A stretch of DNA of 54,425 nucleotides from Candidatus Hydrogenedentota bacterium (GTDB lineage: Bacteria; Hydrogenedentota; Hydrogenedentia; Hydrogenedentales; CAITNO01): positions 1-54,425 of the forward strand of contig CAITNO010000118.1 of assembly GCA_903893795.1 (NCBI GenBank). Direction: 5' to 3'. This document shows, in pieces, positions 24,954-32,023 of this stretch. A program made the position numbers and the translations under genes. Numbering within the stretch: the stretch's first letter is position 1; each line of letters starts with the position of its first letter. Below the pieces are notes generated by a model. That model worked only from the letters and a program-made list of their open reading frames with translations, searched no databases and was not told the origin of the DNA.

Positions 24954-26036
24954 CTATCTTGCCTCTTCTTTACAGACATCCACCCATTCACCACCCAGGT
25001 AGTAGCAGTGCGTCACGAGCGATTCGAGCACCGTGTCCACGTTGCCGCTGTCCAAATCGGGTTCGCCCAACGCCAAACGGACTTCCGGCACCGTCGCGTC
25101 TTCGCTGGTGGTACCGCCATTGGACTCGAACAATATCACCACACCCGCCTTACGATGCAGACGGCTTTTCTTGATGGCTTCCACGGCCTCTTGGTCAAGG
25201 CGAGTGGCATGCGAATCGGGTTTCCCGCAGATATCCGTCGTAATCGCCGCCTCAAGCCGTTCCTCGTCAAGCTGCTCGAAAATCACGGAGCGAAACATCG
25301 GGTCATCCAGCGGGGCCGTTCCCAACCCGATAAGGGTCTCCTTGCGTCCGCCCTTGTAGCCATCTTGATATGCTTTCGATACCCACAGCGCCAGCATGCG
25401 CAACACACCGCGCGTCCGCTGGAACCGGGGAAGGGTTTGCCATTTCCGCTCGAATACGGACAACACCATTGGATGAAACGGATACGTGGCCTTGAACGCA
25501 TCGAGCGCCTGGTCCACGGGGAACCATCCCGGCACCTGCTGCCGATGGTCCACGACCCAATCCGCATACGCGCGGCAAACATCCGTTGCCTGCTTGTTCA
25601 GGTTTACTTTGCCGTTTTGCCCAAGGGCGTCATCATCCCACTCGAACAGCCGCCGCCGGATAATCTCAGCCGCTTCCGATTCCGACGACATCATAATGGG
25701 CTTGCCCACGCGGTCGAGCATCTTCTTATATCGCTTGAAATCGTCCTCGTCCTCTTGGCTCATCTCCAGCAACGACGCAGGAATGGACGCCACAAGGACT
25801 ACGTTTTTCATCCCCCGTACCGTTTCCGAAAGGTTGTGCAGGAAATTGTACAACTGCGCCGCCATGCCCATCTTGCGCCCGCGACTGATGAAGTTCATCA
25901 ATTCATCCATCAGAATTAGGCAAGGCTGGCCTTTCGGGATGAGTTCCTGGATGACATCCCCGCCCGGCGAAACGCCATCGGCATCATGTTTGGCCACAAC
26001 CTTGAAGGCGTCATTCCCGCCCAGTTGGCAAGACCC
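24954..26036 (-). pseudogene. DUF499 (COG1483) AAA+ ATPase fragment
   Basis: About 358 residues match the middle of DUF499 ATPases: a Walker B region PCLILMDELMNFISRG, VVLVASIPASLL, the block YPFHPMVLSVFERKWQ and RTRGVLRMLALW. The Walker A third of the protein is missing. The reading frame runs upstream into LGGNDAFKVVAKHD without a proper start; the only start-like codon is an internal GTG at 25997. The C-terminus also stops early (after THCYYL), so both ends are cut. Full DUF499 proteins are about 1000 residues. COG1483 and COG1743 genes are usually neighbours and have been listed as a predicted defence module. Confidence 0.75.
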
Positions 26037-27387
26037 CAGAAGCGTGGGTCGTTACCGATGCCGTCATCCACGAGGAATCGTTTCATGGCCTCGCTGCGGC
26101 CTGCGCTGAACAAGATCATCGCCTGGTGGACTCGGTCGAGGACGGTTGAGCCGGGCGCGGGCGTCTTGTCTGCTACGCTGGCCGCCTCTTGTGCCTCTTC
26201 TATCTCCAATTGTTCAAGCGTGATGAAGATGTCCAACTGCTTGCCCTTGGTTTTTTTTGCGCTCTTTGTGTCTCCGCGACTTTGCGTGACTGTCTCGTCT
26301 TTTCCGAACAGCTTGCGCGTCCGGGCCATCACGGGCAACAGCGTCGCCTTGTCGCCCTTGACCTCGATCAGACTGGTCAGGGTTTCCAAGTGAGCGCCCA
26401 ATCCCTGCGCGATCTTGCGCGCCGCGTCGTATTCGAGCGTGAAAGCAGAAACCTTGCCCGTCTTGCCGCCGGATTCGGCGTCGTCCTCACTACCAGATTC
26501 CTCTTCGTCTGCATCAACGGAATCAGCGCCGGAACCTGATATGCCGTTGCCGCCAGCGGAGAGTGTCCACAGCCACATTGCCGTCAACCGCGCGTCTTCC
26601 TCGAAAGCGCTCGTGTCCGCATCCTTGAACACCAACATCAACGCTTCTTTCGACACCGCTGCCCATACTTGTTCGAGATACTCGCGCAATGTCACCACCT
26701 CGCCGCTCGCCTTCTCGACTCGCGAATACCGAGAGAAGATCTCAAGCGCCGGTCCAAGGCATGCAAAAATAGCATCCGCACCAACTACACCTTCATCTGC
26801 GAGACGAGGCAACCACTCGTGAATTCGTTTAGGCAGTTCACGCAGAACATCGCGCCAATCGCCGATATCGTCGTCGCGTAACGAACCATCGGGATTTTCG
26901 CGCGGACGGCAGACAAGATGTACCGAGGAAGCAAGCGATGCTGTCTTGTTGGCATTGGGTCGACCTTCGCGTTCCGTGTCGATGGGCCAAGAGGCGGAAA
27001 CAATCCAACCTGCATCCGTAATTGCCTGAAGCATTGTCTCCCAACCCGACGTAGATTTGTGGGCAAAAACGACCACACCCATGCCGCATGGCTTTACTAC
27101 ACGCCGCCCCTCGGTGAGCGCGTCGAACATCAACAGCTCGTAGCGTTTTCGCTCAGCAGCAGAATTGGGGTGGTAAACGACCGCCTGTCGTTCCTTTGGA
27201 GTCAAAACAGTCTTAAATGCACTCGATATCTCTGCTGGAAGTGCCCGCTTCAACCAGACATAGAAGTAATCCGAAAGCTCGCCATAAACAACGGAATCGT
27301 AATATGGCGGATCTGTAGCCAGGAGGTCGGCGGAATCGCTTGGCAGCGGGTGCGAAGTTGAATCCGCTTGTTCAGCGGATGTGTTCT
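26028..27387 (-). pseudogene. DUF1156 (COG1743) DNA adenine methylase fragment
   Basis: The frame contains the amino-methylase catalytic motif in ATDPPYYDSVVYGELSDYFY, the GGxVVKPCG-like motif III region (RRVVKPCGMGVVVFAHK), and the typical end LDRVHQAMILFSAGRSEAMK followed by RFW. Everything before the DPPY motif, including the zinc-ribbon and SAM-binding regions, is absent: upstream, the frame reads out of phase through a phage-side gene. The downstream end fuses, out of frame, into the DUF499 fragment at about 26030-26036. It would not make a working methylase. Confidence 0.75.
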
Positions 27388-27579
27388 CTGCTTGCCCGCC
27401 AGCATCTTCGCGTTTCTCAGCACCATGTCCACGTACTCCGCCACGTTCCCGTGGTCGGAAAACAACGCCGCGCCTTTCATCGCCATGACGACATCCAATG
27501 GGCGCTCGCCAGTAAACACATCGCCATCGCCCGTGAGCGGCTTTCCGTCCAGACTCGTGTTCCGCACAAAGACCTTCAT
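27250..27579 (-). pseudogene. Small phage-side gene truncated at the junction with the methylase fragment
   Basis: The first 64 residues (MKVFVRNTSLDGKPL onward to AKMLAGKQ) read like a normal protein with regular codon use. The remaining 45 residues are an out-of-phase reading of the methylase fragment. The junction is near 27388, next to the hairpin at 27362-27380. The ATG overlaps the upstream gene stop (ATGA). Function unknown; it forms an operon with the 97-residue protein and the amidoligase remnant. Confidence 0.5.
27362..27380. repeat. Perfect hairpin at the phage/methylase junction
   Basis: ATCCGCT and AGCGGAT pair around a TGTTC loop. It lies within 10-25 bases of the point where coding frame passes from the phage-side gene to the methylase fragment. 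It could be chance, a recombination hot spot or a remnant end sequence. Confidence 0.4.
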
Positions 27580-27869
27580 ACGCCGACCTCGCTTTCCTCG
27601 TTCCGCACACATTCTTTGAAGTACACCAGTTCGCCCTCGTTCTTGGCGTCGCGCATAGTCCGCCCGGAATAATGGACACGCCAGCCGTTCGCCGTTTCCA
27701 AGCCGAGGTTCTCCGCGTTCATAACCCGGTCCGCGCCCGTGAGCCGCACGAACGCCTCGCCCCGGTTACGGACGGCATTGAACAACGCCCGCCGCGTCTT
27801 GCACGGGATGTACGCGAGCAGATAGCGTTCCCCGTCGCGCTCGACCACCGCTTCCCAATACGTCCGCAT
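27576..27869 (-). CDS. Conserved-looking protein of unknown function in amidoligase operon
   Basis: This 97-residue protein (start MRTYWEAVVERDGERYLLAY) has the alternating pattern of a small alpha/beta or beta-rich domain and an acidic C-terminus. I do not recognise a family. It starts two bases after the amidoligase stop and its own stop overlaps the next start (ATGA), so all three genes are one translational unit. A role with the amidoligase is inferred only from this linkage. Confidence 0.6.
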   Translation of the reverse strand: MRTYWEAVVERDGERYLLAYIPCKTRRALFNAVRNRGEAFVRLTGADRVMNAENLGLETANGWRVHYSGRTMRDAKNEGELVYFKECVRNEESEVGV

Positions 27870-27871
27870 GG

Positions 27872-28633
27872 TCAGCCCTCCGCCACGGGCGCGCCAGCCG
27901 CCTCGGTCGTTTCCGGTTTGGGTTGTGGGCGTCCCCGTTTGAAGGCCGCGTCGCCCGGCATCGCGCCGAGGAGATGCTTTCGCGCCGTCTTGAACTCGTC
28001 CCCGATCAGCCGCAGGTGGAGCAAGAAGACCCGGAAATCATACTTGGCGCTCTCCGGCCGGAACTCCCGTTTCCTGCTCGACGCCGCGCGCCCGTTCAGT
28101 CCCTTCGCCGCCAGCGCCAGCACGAATTGGACATACGCTTTTATCTTGCCCGCGTGGAGCGTCCCCTCGAACCAGCGGAACTCGACCGTCCCGCGGTACC
28201 AGACGTTATGGAAGTTCACCCCGTAATAGCGGGTCGAATCGTAATGCTGCGGGCACGTGTTTCGCTGCCCGTACCAGATGCGGTTCAACTGGTCCTTCGT
28301 ACAGGGCCGGTACTGTTCGAGCTTCGCGATGAAGTCCGGACTCATGGGTTTCGCGTATCGGTTGACCCGGTTCTGCTGCAGCCCGAGCGCCACGAAGATC
28401 AGCGGTTCCTGTTTGTACACCAGCTTCGCGAGCCGGGACAGCGACCGCCCGTCGAAGGGCGCCGCCCCCACATGGATGTGAATCGCCGTCGTGCTGTCCA
28501 CGCGAGCGCCCGCCGCCCGGACCGCCCGCACGACCTGCTGCAGCGTTTCGAGGTCGCCATAGTTGAGGATGGGGCTTACCACCTCTGCGCGCAGATGCTC
28601 CGGCACGTTGATCAGCGACCCGTCCTTGACCAC
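27872..28633 (-). pseudogene. Amidoligase (Amidoligase_2, COOH-NH2 ligase), N-terminus missing
   Basis: Recognisable Amidoligase_2 motifs are VKDGSL, AEVVSPILNY, the HIHVGAAP strand and TVEFRWFEGT, within the glutamine-synthetase-like fold these enzymes share. They form amide bonds on peptides or small molecules and recur in phages and mobile elements. The N-terminal strand with the FGVEIE-like motif is absent. Homology begins near a Trp codon at 28639 with no ATG or ribosome site, only a GTG at 28633, while the DNA just upstream encodes a small membrane protein in another frame. A deletion has probably fused the two genes. Downstream are two small operon partners. Confidence 0.72.
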
Positions 28634-28740
28634 CTTCCACAGGCCGTCAGTTTGATGATGGCCAGGAGGCTGCCCACGAGCGTGATGAACACGTCGCGGT
28701 TGTCCGATACGAAGGTGATGCCGGTTCTGAGGGTGTCCAT
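28612..28740 (-). CDS. Truncated small membrane protein (holin-like?)
   Basis: AGGAGAAAAGGAC leads into an ATG at 28740. The first 33 residues (MDTLRTGITFVSDNRDVFIT, then LVGSLLAIIKLTA) form a single membrane segment after a short soluble head. The last nine residues come from an out-of-phase reading of the amidoligase sequence. Position after the tail hub and size suggest a holin or similar lysis-module protein, but this is a guess. Probably the 5' part of a longer gene cut at about 28645. Confidence 0.5.
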   Translation of the reverse strand: MDTLRTGITFVSDNRDVFITLVGSLLAIIKLTACGRWSRTGR

Positions 28741-28751
28741 GTCCTTTTCTC

Positions 28752-29957
28752 CTATGGGTTGGGTGCCCCGTCGTTGGGTTTGCCCTTGGACGGATCGGAT
28801 TTCGCGCCGGCGCCTTTGCCTAGCGCGTTCTTTCGCAAGGTGAGTTCGCAGGAATAGCCCGCGTTGCCGAAGCTGTGCCGCAGCGAGCGGCAGTAGTACA
28901 CGCCGGAGAACTTCCTTCCGACGCCCTTGATCTCGATATTCTGTTTGGCGCGCAGCGTCGGAATGCCGAGCGTCACCGCCGTCGCCTCGACCTGCTGGAG
29001 TTCCGCCGCCTTGAACTTGGCATCGGCCACGTCTTTCGCGGGTTCCTGTTTGGGTTCCTCGTGGAAGCCTTCGGAACGCTCGAAACTCGCCACGACGCGT
29101 CCGGTTTCCTGTTCCTTGAACTGCCCTTCGCCGCTGTTGCCGTCGACGAGGTACGTCCGCTTGCCGAGTGACGTGCGGTCGGGGGTGTTGTCGTTATTGG
29201 CTTTCTGTTCTACCGACTCCTTCTTACGCGGGTCGACACCGACGGCCTTGGTTTCCACGCCAGCGCCCTTTCCCCACTGCGCCTGCGTGGACGGCTTGAA
29301 CGAGCGGAGGATGCCCTTGGGGTCGGTGAAGTACTCGAGTGTCAGGACGGGCGGCTGGTCGATCATCCGGGGATGAAAATGGAGTTCGTCGTCCTGCACA
29401 TAGAACAGGTATCCGGCGACGCCTTCGCCTTCCTGGTCGCGCGCCTTTTCCGCAAGTTCTTTGAGGAACTGCGCGTCGGAGATGTTGGACTGGACCACGC
29501 GGAGGTGGCAGCCGACCGTGGGTTTCACGACGGGGATGAGGCCGTTCGCCGCGGCAATCTCCTCGGCGATCTCCGAGTACAGGATACCCGGCGCGGGCTT
29601 CTGCCAGACCTTCTGGTTTTCCTTACCGGAGAGCTTGTACCCCTTGTCGTAGGCTTTGAGACGGATGGTGGCGACGCCGTCCTCGGGGAAGTCGCAGTCG
29701 ATTTCCTTGATGACGGCCTTCTTGACCGGGGACAGGTTGCCGACGTAGCCGAAACGGACAACGATCTCGTTCCCCTCCTGGAACAGGGGATCGTCCGTGA
29801 ACAACAGCCCCCGGTTGGCCACGGTCAGTTCCATCACGTCCAGTTCCTCCTCGTTGTCCTCGAAGACAAACGACGTGATTTCCTGGGTGATGTCCAGGGA
29901 AAGCTGCTGTCCCTCAATCTGGATGAGGAACGTGGGTTTGAATACGTCGAGATCCAT
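28752..29957 (-). CDS. Phage tail hub protein, late control gene D / VgrG-like
   Basis: This 401-residue protein matches the gpD/gp27-like hub family of contractile tails. It has an N-terminal beta-barrel (FKPTFLIQIEGQQLSLDITQ), the second barrel region with IVVRFGYVGNLSP, and the helical segment ILYSEIAEEIAAANG. The hub joins the tube to the baseplate and spike. The C-terminal 60 residues are charged and glycine/proline-rich. It is the last clearly intact tail gene; the baseplate wedge and fibre genes that normally follow are not here. Confidence 0.82.
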   Translation of the reverse strand: MDLDVFKPTFLIQIEGQQLSLDITQEITSFVFEDNEEELDVMELTVANRGLLFTDDPLFQEGNEIVVRFGYVGNLSPVKKAVIKEIDCDFPEDGVATIRLKAYDKGYKLSGKENQKVWQKPAPGILYSEIAEEIAAANGLIPVVKPTVGCHLRVVQSNISDAQFLKELAEKARDQEGEGVAGYLFYVQDDELHFHPRMIDQPPVLTLEYFTDPKGILRSFKPSTQAQWGKGAGVETKAVGVDPRKKESVEQKANNDNTPDRTSLGKRTYLVDGNSGEGQFKEQETGRVVASFERSEGFHEEPKQEPAKDVADAKFKAAELQQVEATAVTLGIPTLRAKQNIEIKGVGRKFSGVYYCRSLRHSFGNAGYSCELTLRKNALGKGAGAKSDPSKGKPNDGAPNP

Positions 29958-30032
29958 CCGGCCTCCGGCTTCGGGCGCAATGCCCTCGGAGGTTATCTAC
30001 CGGAATGCTGGGGGAGAAGAGAATACAGGCAA

Positions 30033-30052
30033 GATTCCCCAAAGGGGGAATC
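30033..30052. terminator. GATTCCCC hairpin upstream of the tail hub gene
   Basis: GATTCCCC/GGGGAATC forms an eight-base stem with an AAAG loop, in the 150-base gap between the hub gene and the DUF3800 gene. It could stop antisense transcription or be part of the hub mRNA leader. Confidence 0.4.
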
Positions 30053-30089
30053 ACTATAACTGCCCGTAGGAAAGATAAGCCTTACGATG

Positions 30090-30104
30090 CACTATAAAAT
30101 AGTG
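30090..30104. promoter_or_regulatory. CACTAT-AAA-ATAGTG palindrome, candidate operator
   Basis: A perfect 15-base palindrome in an AT-rich patch upstream of the DUF3800 gene, within a longer imperfect dyad that includes GATAAG (left) and CTTATC (right). It could bind a repressor controlling DUF3800 or the divergent hub gene. No matching repressor gene lies next to it. Confidence 0.4.
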
Positions 30105-30240
30105 TATCTTATCGTGCGAGAATGAGTTTATGACGCCATTGGCCCATGCACGAGTTGCATGAGGTCAGTGAGTATAGCGGAGAAACCGCAAAACGTGCGA
30201 TTCCCTTACGAGCTAACGCGGCCGAAGAAGGATTCCAACC

Positions 30241-31200
30241 ATGCCTGAAGTCTACTGCTTCTTTGATGAATCGGGTGCGAAGGGTCATGCCGACAAGAAG
30301 GAACGTTTTGAGGGAGAGTCTGGGACAGTCGCAGGCTTTGTCGTTCTTGTAGAAAACATGAAGGAATACTGTGACGAGCTCGACGCGCTTCTCAGCCCGT
30401 ACACATGTTCCGGTAAACTGCATATTACCGACTTGACTCCGGAACAGCAGTCAGCGCTCCGGGACAGCATATTCGACTGGCTCCAAAAGCACTCCTGTCC
30501 TTGTTTCTTCGACGCCCAGTATGTGAGTGGTTTCGGCGAGGCAGGACTAGTGTTTCGCAAGTTCATTGAATCCGCGCGAGATGCGAGTTGCCCTCGCTTC
30601 AAACATGGAAGTAACCTCCCTGCGCCAGAAAGTCTCCACAAGGAACTGTTTCAGGGTTTAGCGATGAAAGTCTTTTATTGGTGTAAGCAGGAATACGGTG
30701 ACAATTTTCATATTGACTACTTGACGGACCGTGTCGACAAGGTTGTTCTACGTCTCTTTGAACAAGCGATAAATGAGGCGATCGAGTCTCTGTCTCTGCA
30801 AAATATGACTCGGACTCGGGAAACCACAGTTTTCGACACTCAAACTCGCGAAAAGCGCAAGAAGTCAGTCACGTCCCATCTCGAGTTTCCTGAAAGATGG
30901 AAGATCGACCAAGACAGAATTGGAGGAGTGAATCTTGCCGATCCAGATTCTCCTTTCATAGTTGTTGCTGACGTAATTGCCAATAGCCTGAATCACCATT
31001 TTGATGAGCTTCAAGTGCGTTCGAAAGGCTTGACGTTGGGATCGTCAAAGGCTATCGACGGATATCCCCTATGTGGCCTTTTCAAAGGTATTCAGGAAAG
31101 TGACGTGCCACAAGGTATAGATGCCGTTTTTCAGTATCCGGGACGTCCGGAAAGCGAACTCCGTCAAGAAAGTGGCGGAAAAGACGCGGACGTGAGTTGA
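30241..31200 (+). CDS. DUF3800 domain protein, cargo gene in antisense to phage genes
   Basis: This 319-residue protein has the DUF3800 signature: FFDESGAKG at residue 7, a later Asp in HIDYLTDRVD, and the VVADVIANSLNHH block. The pattern of acidic residues suggests an RNase H-like fold, so nuclease activity is plausible but not shown. DUF3800 genes are frequent in phages and defence islands. It is the only plus-strand gene among the tail genes and has its own upstream region with a palindrome, so it is probably an independently expressed moron. GAAGGA lies ahead of the ATG. Confidence 0.8.
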   Translation: MPEVYCFFDESGAKGHADKKERFEGESGTVAGFVVLVENMKEYCDELDALLSPYTCSGKLHITDLTPEQQSALRDSIFDWLQKHSCPCFFDAQYVSGFGEAGLVFRKFIESARDASCPRFKHGSNLPAPESLHKELFQGLAMKVFYWCKQEYGDNFHIDYLTDRVDKVVLRLFEQAINEAIESLSLQNMTRTRETTVFDTQTREKRKKSVTSHLEFPERWKIDQDRIGGVNLADPDSPFIVVADVIANSLNHHFDELQVRSKGLTLGSSKAIDGYPLCGLFKGIQESDVPQGIDAVFQYPGRPESELRQESGGKDADVS

Positions 31201-31253
31201 CCTTCCGTTGCCCGGAGGAGCGGACGTGAAAAGGTTGAATTAGGACAGGCAGA

Positions 31254-31538
31254 CTAACCAAGTGACGCCGCCTCAATGCACGCGAGCGATGGAATTCGCA
31301 ATACCGAACCGGGTTCCATTTCAAGAGGGAATGGAAATATGTTGCTTTCGCAGATGATCCACCAGAGGCTGGCGTCACCGAGATAACGATGTGCCAGGAC
31401 GTCAAGCCGGTCGCCGCTCACGACCGTGTGAAACCGGTCGTCGGGTCGGGGCGGGTGTTCGACATGCAGCCGGACACCCAGGTATTCCTGCGCACCATCT
31501 TTCAATCTATGGCAATCTTCGTATCGCGACTCGCTCAT
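31254..31538 (-). CDS. Small tail protein (gp53/tail protein X-like, LysM-type)
   Basis: This 94-residue protein contains VVSGDRLDVLAHRYLGDASL followed by WWIICESN, a pattern of LysM-like tail proteins (tail X / T4 gp53 group) that connect tube, hub and baseplate. A GTG at 31544 overlapping the upstream stop is an alternative start; ATG at 31538 has GAGG at a good distance. It lies between the CIS-tube-type gene and the DUF3800 insert. Confidence 0.72.
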   Translation of the reverse strand: MSESRYEDCHRLKDGAQEYLGVRLHVEHPPRPDDRFHTVVSGDRLDVLAHRYLGDASLWWIICESNIFPFPLEMEPGSVLRIPSLACIEAASLG

Positions 31539-31540
31539 CC

Positions 31541-32011
31541 TCACGCCCTCGCCTCGCTTGGTCCTTTGGACTGTTCAACATACTCCTCAAGGGTGATGTC
31601 CACCTCGGCGCGTTGCGGCGCGAGCGTGCTCTGGTCGAACAGGTGAAAGAATCGCGCCTTGACGTTCGGCACGATGCACACCACGCCGGGGAACAGATCC
31701 CCGAAAATGAACAGCACACGGTGCGGCGCATTCTTGAGCATGGTTCCGTCGTGTTCGGGGTATTGCAGGCTCTGGAGCCAGCGGACCTTCTCTTTCACCG
31801 GCCCCTTGAAAAACTCCACCTTGAACGATATCTTGCGCGCCTCGCCCGCCACGAACTGGTAGCGGGGATGACTCATGCCCGGCACCTTGATGGCGGCGTA
31901 GGCCGTGCTCTTCTCGTCCGTGATCTCGTTCGGGTTGTACTGAAACTCCATCCGCTCGCCGGTGTCCACGTCCACGAGATACGCCGTGATTGTCTGCCCC
32001 GGACTGTTCAT
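31541..32011 (-). CDS. Contractile injection system tube-associated LysM protein (CIS_tube-like)
   Basis: This 156-residue protein matches the family that caps the inner tube in contractile tails and extracellular injection systems (Afp7/Pvc7-like): AYLVDVDTGERMEFQYNPNE near the start, then a PRYQFVAGEARKISFKVEFF strand pair. It connects tube and hub. It follows the tape measure gene by 12 bases and is coupled to the next small tail gene. Confidence 0.8.
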   Translation of the reverse strand: MNSPGQTITAYLVDVDTGERMEFQYNPNEITDEKSTAYAAIKVPGMSHPRYQFVAGEARKISFKVEFFKGPVKEKVRWLQSLQYPEHDGTMLKNAPHRVLFIFGDLFPGVVCIVPNVKARFFHLFDQSTLAPQRAEVDITLEEYVEQSKGPSEARA

Positions 32012-32023
32012 GGGCGCCTCCCG

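Noticed and set aside
24669..25919. 416-residue plus-strand frame across the DUF499 fragment
   Set aside because: The minus strand has clear family motifs; the plus reading crosses the terminator hairpin and has no recognisable domain.
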